Source: Proteromonas lacertae (taxonomy: Eukaryota; Sar; Bigyra; Opalinata; Proteromonadidae). From it: DNA of 29,982 bases. The notes under the pieces were generated by a model. That model was not told the origin of the DNA. It saw nothing but the letters and a program-made list of their open reading frames with translations, and made no database searches. Location: positions 1 to 29,982 of the forward strand of contig NGBS01000097.1 of NCBI GenBank assembly GCA_002245135.1, read 5' to 3'. Each line of letters opens with the position of its first letter. The first letter of the stretch is position 1. Positions 9,465-17,675 of this stretch are shown in pieces. Made by a program: the position numbers and the translations under genes.

Positions 9465-9675
9465 ATGTCATAAATATCAACTATTTGAAGGACATAAACA
9501 ACTTATTCAATCATTTTAATAAACTTCAATATTCTTACTATATCTACTATATTATCATTACATTATGTATGATATATGATAGAATAAGATGTATATATAT
9601 AATAAGAATATTGAAGTTTATTAAAATGATTGAATAAGTTGTTTATGTCCTTCAAATAGTTGATATTTATGACAT
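9465..9675. repeat. Perfect 73-bp inverted repeat with 65-bp spacer
   Basis: Positions 9465-9537 are the exact reverse complement of 9603-9675, with a 65-bp AT-rich spacer. The right arm is the end of the minus-strand glycosyltransferase fragment, so the left arm is a copied and inverted piece of that gene's 3' end. No mismatch was found in the 73 bp. A fold-back or template-switch duplication is the likely origin, and its perfection points to recent age. Confidence 0.95.
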
Positions 9676-9851
9676 TCTGTACCTCTACCAATCACTTTTA
9701 CACAATCATTATAATTAGATACATTTATACATTTACCACTCCACAATAAAGACATTAAACCAAATGTACTTTGATTTGTTATTATAAAATAATCTGAATG
9801 AGATAATAGTAATATTTCTATAAAAGAACTATCATCAGAAGAATTTTTATA
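9621..9851 (-). pseudogene. Fragment of a fucosyltransferase-like (GT11-type?) gene
   Basis: A minus-strand open stretch of 76 codons without a start codon. It reads through HSDYFIITNQSTFGLMSLLW, which resembles the late conserved block of alpha-1,2-fucosyltransferases (a D-x-hydrophobic-IIT-x-STFG pattern), then a Cys-containing loop and a short C-terminus ending inside the 73-bp inverted repeat. Only the last quarter of such an enzyme is present; the upstream part has been replaced by the tail-module flank of element A. With the methyltransferase and the other transferase it forms a sugar-modification group. The family call is tentative. Confidence 0.45.
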
Positions 9852-9870
9852 TTATTTTTTATTATATGTT

Positions 9871-9908
9871 TTCTTAGTGGTTTTATATATATATATACAT
9901 ATACATAT
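9871..9908 (+). promoter_or_regulatory. Shared promoter-like leader of the tail module, copy A
   Basis: TTCTTAGTGGTTTTATATAT at 9871-9890, followed by an AT-alternating tract up to the ATG. Element B has a near-identical leader at 27153-27180. The flanks further upstream are unrelated, so homology between the elements starts at about this point. A core promoter (TATA-like) is likely. Confidence 0.5.
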
Positions 9909-10439
9909 ATGAGTAATAAAAAATCAAAAAATAAGTTATCTAAAAAGATGACAAATTTATTAATGAAGAGAATATTAAAACGTATTAGACGTAGAGCAAA
10001 GGTGAAGAAGTTTAATAAACATGTTAAAAATAATAGTGAAGTAGAACTAATAAAGTATTATATGAATAGTGTTGAAAGAAATAAAGCAAGAGAGGAAGTA
10101 TTTAATGAATATAATCAAAAAGAATATATGCAGGATGTTAATAGAAAGAGAAGTGAAAATATGAATGAAGTTATGGAACATATAACTAGAAATATTGCAA
10201 GATTTAGTGATCCAGCTAGACCTGATATAGAAGCATCATTAAAGCATAACTTTAATTTATATAAAAATGCAATCAGACAAGGAAAAGCAACTGCAGCAGA
10301 TGCTGATAAATATTTAGGTCCTGTAGAGCAATCAATAATACAGTCATTACCATATAATGAGTTACATAATTATGATAGTAAGATAGGTGATCAAATTTAT
10401 AGACATGATCCTAGATTTATATATGTGAGAAGCAGGTGA
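9909..10439 (+). CDS. Lys/Arg-rich basic tail-module protein, copy A
   Basis: A 176-residue protein. The first 45 residues are extremely basic (MSNKKSKNKLSKKMT, then KRILKRIRRRAKVKKFNKH), suited to binding DNA or to nuclear targeting. The middle is a charged helix (VERNKAREEVFNEYNQKEYM), and the last third has IRQGKATAADADKYLGPVEQ and ends RFIYVRSR. It is over 90% identical at DNA level to 27181 onwards in element B over the first 170 bases. It directly abuts the Gly/Pro-rich open stretch. A virion core or vertex-internal role is inferred from composition and from its constant place in both elements; no named family. Confidence 0.6.
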   Translation: MSNKKSKNKLSKKMTNLLMKRILKRIRRRAKVKKFNKHVKNNSEVELIKYYMNSVERNKAREEVFNEYNQKEYMQDVNRKRSENMNEVMEHITRNIARFSDPARPDIEASLKHNFNLYKNAIRQGKATAADADKYLGPVEQSIIQSLPYNELHNYDSKIGDQIYRHDPRFIYVRSR

Positions 10440-10558
10440 TGGCCAGGTGGTGGTGGAGGAGGTGGTGGAGGTGGTGGAGGAGGTGGAGGAGGTGGTGGAG
10501 GAGGTGGAGGAGGTGGTGGAGGAGGTGGTGGAGGAGGTGGTGGTGGTGGAGGTGGTGC
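10440..10558 (+). repeat. GGT/GGA microsatellite coding for poly-Gly
   Basis: About 115 bp made almost entirely of GGT and GGA triplets, giving a poly-glycine run. It is purine-rich on the plus strand and a strong candidate for slippage and for G-quadruplex or triplex structure. It is the start of the Gly/Pro-rich region; the B copy at 27655 has the same tract but mixed with its complement. Confidence 0.9.
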
Positions 10559-11534
10559 ACCTCCACCTATAGTACCACCACCTAATATACCAGGACCAGG
10601 TGCAGGTGGTCCTCCACCAGTACCTTGTGGAGGTAGAATTCATTTAGTTCCAGGAGGTGGAGGTATAGTAAATCCACCACCACCAGGTAGAGGTCCACCT
10701 GTTAGAGGACCACCTATAATTAATCCACCAATAATAAATCCTCCATCACCTCTTATATCGCCAGTTAACTCTCCAGTCAATTCACCTCGTATTCAGATAA
10801 ATGATGGTGGAAGATATAATTTTAGAAATAGAGATGAAATTAAAAGACCACATAGATTTGTAAATGAATTTGTAAATTGGAATGGAACAGGTGACAGATA
10901 TGTATCAGAAAGTGGTGATGTATTACAAATTCCAGCTATTGCTAAAAAGAAAAAAAAGAAACAACTTCAAAGACAAATTAATGATAATGTAAATATAGAT
11001 CAAGTATCTTCACCATTAGTAACAGATAGCAGTACATCAACTGATACACCTAATAGAAGATTAAGACTAATATTCCCTCCAAGTAAAGAAATGCAACCTT
11101 TAGTCGTTTCATTAAACGATATACCTTCAAGAAGTTATATAGATAACGGATCGAATGATTTAACAGTTGATAATAATGATAATTCATTAATTCTTGGCGA
11201 TTCAACTAATATTATAAATTCTAATAATCATCGAATTAGATTAATTATGGGAAATAATATAGGTATTGAACCAAATGAAAATTTAAATAGGCAAAGAGAT
11301 ATAGAAAATCAATTACAAAATGAAATACGTGAGAGAGAAAGACTTCAAAATTTATGTAGTAATTATTTATGTGAGAGAAATAGATTACAAGAAGCAATTA
11401 ATGATATACAAGAAAGAATAAATAATCAATTAACACAATTATCACAAGAAGGAGGGAGAATGAATCAAGAAATTATTATTAATTATTTTAGCTTTTCTGA
11501 ATTGTGTGTGGTATTTAGACATCATCAATGTTAA
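10440..11534 (+). CDS. Gly/Pro-rich fibre-like protein with coiled-coil end, copy A
   Basis: An open stretch of about 364 codons directly after the basic protein gene; the first ATG within it is at 11091. Order of parts: poly-Gly run, Pro/Gly repeats (NPPPPGRGPP, GPPIINPP), a Ser/Pro linker (SPVNSPVNSP), a conserved globular-looking block (INDGGRYNFRNRDEI), a Lys-rich patch (AKKKKKKQLQ), a Ser/Thr linker, then from about 11280 a clear coiled coil (RQRDIENQLQNEIRERERLQ). The last 20 codons lie inside the inverted-repeat arm and do not continue the coil. The layout suits a fibre or tape-like virion protein. The B copy has the same order with expanded repeats. No named family is recognised. Confidence 0.5.
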   Translation, partial: WPGGGGGGGGGGGGGGGGGGGGGGGGGGGGGGGGGGGGGAPPPIVPPPNIPGPGAGGPPPVPCGGRIHLVPGGGGIVNPPPPGRGPPVRGPPIINPPIINPPSPLISPVNSPVNSPRIQINDGGRYNFRNRDEIKRPHRFVNEFVNWNGTGDRYVSESGDVLQIPAIAKKKKKKQLQRQINDNVNIDQVSSPLVTDSSTSTDTPNRRLRLIFPPSKEMQPLVVSLNDIPSRSYIDNGSNDLTVDNNDNSLILGDSTNIINSNNHRIRLIMGNNIGIEPNENLNRQRDIENQLQNEIRERERLQNLCSNYLCERNRLQEAINDIQERINNQLTQLSQEGGRMNQEIIINYFSFSELCVVFRHHQC

Positions 11535-12593
11535 TCATTAGAATAATTATAAGAATTTTGTATATAAATTTATTGTACATAATAACAGTAATTTGGCTTG
11601 ATTTGAATTTGAAATTTATATATTTTGAGCATTTGTTGTGTATAGCAACATATTTTTAATTTTAATTAAATAGATTTCAACTTTATCATAATTTTCAATT
11701 ATATATATATCAAAAGTCCATATTCTTCGTATAATTATATATATTTTTAATTGGTTTAGATTTAAAGAATTATGAAAAGATTATAGATAGAATAGCATAC
11801 GACTAAATTTATTATGGAATGGATTGATTCAAAAATATGGAAGAATGCGTGATAAGCCAGATAGTAAGAAAGAGTCTTACTATATCACTTGAAGAAATAA
11901 AGAACATAGTTGCATTGAAAAATGAGAATATAATCTAAATTTAAGTGATATATTTAAATATGAAATGGATTATACTCAAAGATATATTGAATGTAGTAAT
12001 AATGGAATACAGGATGTGAAATGTAATGGTTGTAATAGGATTTATAGGAATATCTTCTTCAGAAATTGATTCTTTTTATTAATTGATAATTTACACAAAT
12101 ATTTAACATTTATACTTTAATTTGTGTATTTAATATGTGTATGTTACTTAATATTAAAATTAGCCTATATCAATGAATTTTAGGATTAAATATGCCAATT
12201 GTTGAACAAGATTCATTTACTTTCAACATTCAAAGATTGATAAAGATATAGATGACATGGTTAGCTTGTCGAAGAACTTGAATGTATTTAGAACTGAGTT
12301 AGGCAAATGACACGTCCTTTTCGACTTTTGTCCCTTTCACACGCTCAAAATACCCAGTGTTTTCCTGTAGCTGTCCCTTTTGTCCATTTTGCTTTTTTAT
12401 TATCTTTTTAGTTTTTCTGTAATAAATAGTAAAAATTATCATTCACTAAGCAACATATATCAATATAACACATTATACTCCTGCCCTACTAAAAAATTAA
12501 CAAATAAATATATTATTTGTCAATTTAACTATTTTTTTAATATATTGTAGTTGCATTTAATTGTTTTCACTCATTGTTTATCCCATTTTATAT
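11474..12593 (+). repeat. Inverted repeat, left arm (1120 bp)
   Basis: Pairs with 14235-15430. It overlaps the last 61 bp of the Gly/Pro-rich gene of element A. It contains a short decayed coding patch at 11938-12069 (frame with KYEMDYTQRY and a Cys cluster CNGCNRIY), a GC-richer patch with GTCCCTTT/GTCC motifs at 12311-12394, and the CTGCCCTACT motif near 12482. No intact gene is seen. Confidence 0.93.
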
Positions 12594-12807
12594 CTAAATA
12601 ACAATATTAATATTTACTTCTAGTGTCGATATATTACATTTATAATAACTCATATAAATGATATATAACGTAATTTTGCTATAATGAAATATCTAATATA
12701 ATTATAACTCCATATATTCTATACAAAACATTTTCTGGCTTGTTTTAATCAAGCTTTTTCATTTTAATTTCATTAAAATCGAGAGTTAGAGATTAGGTTT
12801 GAAGTTT
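12594..12807. other. Left part of the unique centre, non-coding
   Basis: AT-rich DNA immediately after the left arm, beginning with CT. Nothing codes here apart from the downstream flank of the minus-strand FAR1-like gene. Confidence 0.5.
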
Positions 12808-13269
12808 TTATGATTTAGAAACTTTGATAGAAGTAGTAAAAATAGAAAATAAAATATCATCCGTCATAACACTAATTATCTTTTTACTTACCATATTCAG
12901 CTGATGGGAATGTGGATTAAATTTGACATGAACTTGATAATCAGTATATTTTGCTTTGATATAAAATTGACACATTCCTTTACTACAAGTAAATTTTAAT
13001 GTCTTTTCCTTGCTAACATTTTTGCCATGAGTAACTACTACTTCAAAGTCATATTGAGTAGCATAAACATAGACTAAAAAGTATAAATCACAAATTGACT
13101 TAAATTTCTTCTGAAATATTGATTCATTAATACTATAAAAAAAATCCAAAGGAGTGTATTTTTGACATTGTTTATATAACTCCTTTTTTCTTCGATCGAC
13201 TATTGTATGTCTACCATCATTAGTAGGAACTGATACAAAATCATTGGCATCACTAGTTATTATGTTCAT
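12808..13269 (-). CDS. FAR1/Mutator-type zinc-finger domain protein, probably a transposase fragment
   Basis: A 153-residue protein from ATG at 13267-13269. Residues about 70-125 fit the WRKY-GCM1/FAR1 DNA-binding pattern: an aromatic-rich helix (YATQYDFEVVV), a Cys-containing strand (FTCSKGMC), a strand with KAKY, and a closing H-x-H (NPHSHQL). FAR1-type domains form the N-terminus of Mutator-like transposases and of host regulators derived from them. At 153 residues it lacks the catalytic core of a MULE transposase, so it is either a truncated transposase or a small domesticated DNA-binding protein. It sits in the middle of the inverted-repeat structure. The call rests on motif spacing only. 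Confidence 0.5.
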   Translation of the reverse strand: MNIITSDANDFVSVPTNDGRHTIVDRRKKELYKQCQKYTPLDFFYSINESIFQKKFKSICDLYFLVYVYATQYDFEVVVTHGKNVSKEKTLKFTCSKGMCQFYIKAKYTDYQVHVKFNPHSHQLNMVSKKIISVMTDDILFSIFTTSIKVSKS

Positions 13270-14234
13270 GTATTATTTATTTTCAAGTATGATATAGAAA
13301 ATAGATTATAAATTATAATGTCACAAAATATGAAACGATTAAATATTTTTAAACATAAAAAAGTACTAGTTCATACTTGAAATACTAGATTACACTTTCA
13401 ATAATTTTGTCAATAATTTCTATTATATTGTTATTATTAATTCTATATTATTGAGTGATGTGATATAATGTATGTTGATATAGTGATATATGAGTTGCAG
13501 AAAGGACATCCTTCTGGAGTCATATCCTCCTTTGTGTCCTTTCTTTTCTCGTCTAGCCTGTAAGGAAATCGAACATGTTTTTTTCAAGAAGGACAATATT
13601 CCTTTTGTGTCCCTTTATTCAATATTAGTTTTTCATAAATACTACATATATTATATATCCTATTGTTTATAAGACATATTAACCTGTTTAAGAACAAATA
13701 TACCTATGTTCATTTCTATTAATCAAAATATTATGTAAATTTTATGCATTAAATCTATCTCAATAACATACTTATAAATGTATTGTTCATTTACATAAAT
13801 AGTGTCACTTCATAATAGAAATATCAAACAAATTGACATAATCTGAATATAATGTAAATTAATAAACTACTTGTAACTAATTTGAATATATACAGTAAAA
13901 TAAACTGATTAAATTTAGCTAAATTTTAATATTCATTAATTCACAGTATTTCAAAGAAACAGTAATTAATTTTTAGATTTATACATACGAATTTACAACA
14001 TTACAAACATATGAACATAAAAAGAAACAATACTTAATCATAACACGTAATATTAAACTTTGAAATTAATCCAAGCTTGATTTCTTTTCAAGCTTTTTAT
14101 TTTATCATGTCATAAAAAAGACGTAACAGCTTCATAGAATACAAACAATCCCAAACTCTAGAAGCATAATAGAACGTAGTTTTTCTATACAGGGATTGAT
14201 ACATAGCAAACAGAGAAACAGATTAGGGAATAGA
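13270..14234. other. Right part of the unique centre, non-coding
   Basis: About 965 bp of AT-rich DNA. It contains a GC-richer patch at 13490-13620 with several GGACA/TGTCC words similar to those in the repeat arms, and a CAAGCTTTTT word near 14089 that also occurs near 12750. No convincing gene or RNA gene is seen. Confidence 0.5.
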
Positions 14235-15430
14235 ATATAAAATGGGATAAACAATGAGTGAAAACAATTAAATGCAACTACAATATATTAAAAAAATAGT
14301 TAAATTGACAAATAATATATTTATTTGTTAATTTTTTAGTAGGGCAGGAGTATAATGTGTTATATTGATATATATTGCTTAGTGATTGATTATTTTTACT
14401 ATTTATTACAGAAAAACTAAAAAGATAATAAAAAAGCAAAATGGACAAAAGGGACAGCTACAGGAAAACACTGGGTATTTTGAGCGTGTGAAAGGGACAA
14501 AAGTCGAAAAGGACGTGTCATTTGCCTAACTCAGTTCTAAATACATTCAAGTTCTTCGACAAGCTAACCATGTCATCTATATCTTTATCAATCTTTGAAT
14601 GTTGAAAGTAAATGAATCTTGTTCAACAATTGGCATATTTAATCCTAAAATTCATTGATATAGGCTAATTTTAATATTAAGTAACATACACATATTAAAT
14701 ACACAAATTAAAGTATAAATGTTAAATATTTGTGTAAATTATCAATTAATAAAAAGAATCAATTTCTGAAGAAGATATTCCTATAAATCCTATTACAACC
14801 ATTACATTTCACATCCTGTATTCCATTATTACTACATTCAATATATCTTTGAGTATAATCCATTTCATATTTAAATATATCACTTAAATTTAGATTATAT
14901 TCTCATTTTTCAATGCAACTATGTTCTTTATTTCTTCAAGTGATATAGTAAGACTCTTTCTTACTATCTGGCTTATCACGCATTCTTCCATATTTTTGAA
15001 TCAATCCATTCCATAATAAATTTAGTCGTATGCTATTCTATCTATAATCTTTTCATAATTCTTTAAATCTAAACCAATTAAAAATATATATAATTATACG
15101 AAGAATATGGACTTTTGATATATATATAATTGAAAATTATGATAAAGTTGAAATCTATTTAATTAAAATTAAAAATATGTTGCTATACACAACAAATGCT
15201 CAAAATATATAAATTTCAAATTCAAATCAAGCCAAATGCTTGACTAAATTTATATTTTTTCATTTTTCTCTTGAAATAACAAAATAATTAGAATAAAAAC
15301 TGGAGGTCCAATGTACTGTTATTATGTACAATAAATTTATATACAAAATTCTTATAATTATTCTAATGATTAACATTGATGATGTCTAAATACCACACAC
15401 AATTCAGAAAAGCTAAAATAATTAATAATA
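14235..15430 (-). repeat. Inverted repeat, right arm (1196 bp)
   Basis: Reverse complement of 11474-12593 with a few substitutions plus one extra 76-bp segment at 15238-15313. The arm starts ATATAAAATGGGATAAAC and is preceded by AGA. Confidence 0.93.
15238..15313. repeat. 76-bp segment present only in the right arm
   Basis: It lies between CCAAAT and GTACTG, which are joined directly in the left arm. The near-repeat CCAA(A)TG at both of its ends suggests a microhomology-mediated deletion from the left arm rather than an insertion in the right. Confidence 0.85.
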
Positions 15431-15486
15431 GTCAGACAAATTTCAATATGAGATTCATGGCGCTATTAGAAACAGCCTGTTCAAAA

Positions 15487-15504
15487 TTTGAGCAGCTGCT
15501 CAAA
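15487..15504. repeat. 18-bp perfect palindrome TTTGAGCAGCTGCTCAAA
   Basis: A perfect palindrome centred on CAGCTG, 57 bp outside the right inverted-repeat arm. It could be a dimer-protein binding site (its core is an E-box) or chance. Confidence 0.6.
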
Positions 15505-16057
15505 ATAGAACTTTTCTCGATATGGATTAAATGGATTAAAAGGACGACCTGTTACTGGTGCACCTAATAAAATTATATATATATATATATATCAGAGTAA
15601 TAAATTATACTGATTATGCGTCTTTTAATACCTTTAGACTGATCCATTAATGCACATTTGGTGCATATATCCCTAACTTTATGATTAGGTATGCTACTGA
15701 TGTTTTTTAAGCGATTTTCAAAGTCTTTATCACTTTGAGTACTATCACTATCACTATCAGTATCAGTGTCTGATAAATATATCACTTGATGACTCCTTAT
15801 TTTTTAAAATTAATTATTTTATGAAAATGTCAGGAAAATGCTGAATGAACTCTAGATGCAAAATCAATTATGTATCAAAATTATTATATTATTTAATGAA
15901 TCATGATTCATTTGAGAATTTCTTGATGTTTTTGATGTAATTATATTATATTATTAACAAAAATATATAAAAAAATAATATAAAAAAAATATGTATATTA
16001 ATCATCTCTACAGATTTATAGTGAGATGAATCAATTATAGAGTTTTTAGAATTTTTA

Positions 16058-16130
16058 AGTGAATCTCTAGATTTTAGTGAACCTCTAGATTTAGTGAACC
16101 TCTAGATGTAGTGAACCTCTAGATGTAGTG
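16058..16130. repeat. 17-bp tandem repeat AGTGAACCTCTAGATGT, about four copies
   Basis: Units begin at 16058, 16076, 16093 and 16110, with a partial unit at 16127. The last two full units are identical; the earlier ones differ at two or three positions. Each unit holds CTCTAGA, itself near-palindromic. Non-coding; no known family recognised. Confidence 0.9.
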
Positions 16131-16701
16131 AGCTGTTCTACTCCGCCAGGGTAGTCATCTCTACAGAAAACCTTACGGATGATATATATAGAATGATTTA
16201 AAAAATTGGAGAGTTTAATCGATTAAAATTGACTACAAATCAGCATAAATTGACTAAAAATTAGTATAAATTGTTTATAAAATGTAACTAAAAACATTGA
16301 TTTTAGTATAAATTGTTTATTTTTAAACTATCCATGATATATATTATAGAGGATATGGTTCAACAGGAATTTTAGTGTTCCTATACCCAAAATATCCAAA
16401 ATGTTTAAAATTTTGAGGAAACAAATTAAAAAATTTGAAATATTAATTACTGATGGATTAATAGTAAAATATTGATCTATAGTCTTTCTCTACAGTAGCA
16501 ACGCTGGGGGTAGAACAGGTCGCTACAAGCTAAATTATTCTAAGTTCAACTGGTTTTACTGGTAGGGATATAAAGGATGACGGAATAAATATTTTATAAT
16601 ACATGGTGGGATTTCACTAAAATTAATAAAAGGTGTTTATAATACACTAAAAATATACTAAAATTATACTAAAATATATTGATGATGTAATAAATAGTAT
16701 A

Positions 16702-17586
16702 TTATAAAGGATAGGCAAGAGGTGACTCCATATACATAGTTTCAATAACACCAGGTAATATACATTGTTTTTGATAACCTTCAATACTATCACTTTGTAA
16801 ATGTAGATTAGGTTTATTATCATTTATTAATATAAAATGTGTTGGTATGTATTCTGGTGGGTATTGAGAATTATTATAAACTTGTAATGGGAATACTATA
16901 CAATTACTACCATCATTAGGGTATGATTGTATAAGTCTATTATAATAATCATTTAATATAGATTCATTATCATATAACTTTTTTAATAAATGATTATCAT
17001 CTAGATAAATATCAATCAATTTTATATCTGATCTATCATTATAAATTAATTGATGCATATTATAAATTTTTATTCTCATAAAATGAGTGAATAATGTAAC
17101 TTTAATAGGTATCTGATCTATAATTGATGATGTATTATCTGTTCTAGTAACTTTTACAGTCCATGTACTATTTTGAATACTATAAGCTTGTGGGTTATAT
17201 ATATTTATTAATTTGATATGTTCATAGAGTGATTTATAATAACCATAACCTTCAGTAAAATATAGTTCTTCATCAGTATTATAATCATTACAACCTACAA
17301 CTCTATCAATATTTCTTATTGTATCAACTTCATTATAAATTTGATCTACTTCATCTTTTATTGCTTTTGTTTTAGTATCAGTATTATCATTTATTGGTTT
17401 ATTTATATAGGTTGATATACTATTACTATCTACAGTTATATTAGGTGTTGGTATTTGAATCTTTTGTGATATAGAATCTGATAATGTTTGAATATCTATA
17501 TTAACACTAACATTTTTTGATATCTCACTAGCAATCTCTTTTGTATCAATATCTAATGTATTATTATTTCTATCACCAATAAACAT
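16702..17586 (-). CDS. Fibre/spike-like structural protein 1, element B
   Basis: About 294 residues from the ATG at 17584-17586 (MFIGDRNNN), chosen because the adjacent paralogue starts with the same MFIGDRN. Residues 8-90 are polar, Asp/Ser/Thr/Ile-rich and probably a helical stalk (EIASEISKNVSVNIDIQTLS). The C-terminal two-thirds are beta-rich with the shared block W-x-V-K-x-T-R followed by IPIKVTLFTHFMRIKIY. It is a tandem paralogue of the next gene and related to the single copy at 691 in element A. A receptor-binding or vertex spike is a fair guess from place and architecture, but no family is recognised. Confidence 0.6.
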   Translation of the reverse strand: MFIGDRNNNTLDIDTKEIASEISKNVSVNIDIQTLSDSISQKIQIPTPNITVDSNSISTYINKPINDNTDTKTKAIKDEVDQIYNEVDTIRNIDRVVGCNDYNTDEELYFTEGYGYYKSLYEHIKLINIYNPQAYSIQNSTWTVKVTRTDNTSSIIDQIPIKVTLFTHFMRIKIYNMHQLIYNDRSDIKLIDIYLDDNHLLKKLYDNESILNDYYNRLIQSYPNDGSNCIVFPLQVYNNSQYPPEYIPTHFILINDNKPNLHLQSDSIEGYQKQCILPGVIETMYMESPLAYPL

Positions 17587-17675
17587 AATTTTATATATTA
17601 TAAAAAATATAAAATAATAATTTATTAAATTCATCAAGAAATTTTAAAATGATACTAAATTGTAATAATAATGAT

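Larger units (their letters stand above)
1..11473. mobile_element. Polinton/Maverick-like element A (partial)
   Basis: A virus-like DNA element recognised by a packaging ATPase, a major capsid protein and a minor capsid protein in adjacent minus-strand genes, with a fibre-like gene beside them and a basic-plus-Gly/Pro-rich tail module at the right. This gene set is that of Polintons and related adintoviruses. The protein-primed polymerase, the integrase and the maturation protease are not seen in this copy. The capsid genes are open over their whole length. A block of cellular-type genes (5941-9870) sits between the capsid and tail modules and may be cargo or an insertion. The left end lies outside the window; the right limit is set by the inverted repeat at 11474, or at about 12595 if that arm is A's own terminal repeat. 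Overall lightly broken, about two breaks. Confidence 0.85.
11474..15430. mobile_element. 4-kb inverted-repeat structure (MULE-like transposon or facing Polinton ends)
   Basis: The left arm (11474-12593) and right arm (14235-15430) are inverted copies about 98-99% identical by eye, around a 1641-bp centre. Apart from one 76-bp segment present only in the right arm, the arms have equal length. Two readings are possible. First, a Mutator-like DNA transposon with very long terminal inverted repeats, supported by the FAR1-like zinc-finger gene in the centre but with no target-site duplication at 11473/15431. Second, the right terminal repeat of element A facing the left terminal repeat of element B across host DNA, supported by AG/CT dinucleotides at the inner edges, as in Polinton ends. 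No full transposase is present. Confidence 0.8.
15431..16701. other. Mostly non-coding stretch between the inverted repeat and element B
   Basis: No intact gene. A minus-strand open stretch of 70 codons at 15573-15785 (SDTDTDSDSD then CTKCALMD) lacks an ATG and is probably a fragment. Other content: an 18-bp palindrome (15487-15504), a TA run (15576-15593), the 17-bp tandem repeat (16058-16130), a repeated word TAGTATAAATTGTTTA (about 16262 and 16306), and two GC-richer patches near 16142-16180 and 16500-16530. If B has a left terminal region it should lie here. Confidence 0.5.

Noticed and set aside
10362-10643. Minus-strand Ser/Thr-rich open stretch opposite the poly-Gly tract
   Set aside because: It is the complement of a GGT/GGA microsatellite; the plus-strand reading matches the conserved order seen in element B.
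13490-13672. Short plus-strand open stretch in the centre of the inverted repeat
   Set aside because: No motif, no homologue in the window and AT-driven composition; its only oddity is the GGACA/TGTCC words.
15573-15785. Small acidic protein SDTDTDSDSD with a Cys pair
   Set aside because: It lacks an ATG, is short and has no counterpart in element A; kept only as a possible fragment in the description of the non-coding stretch.
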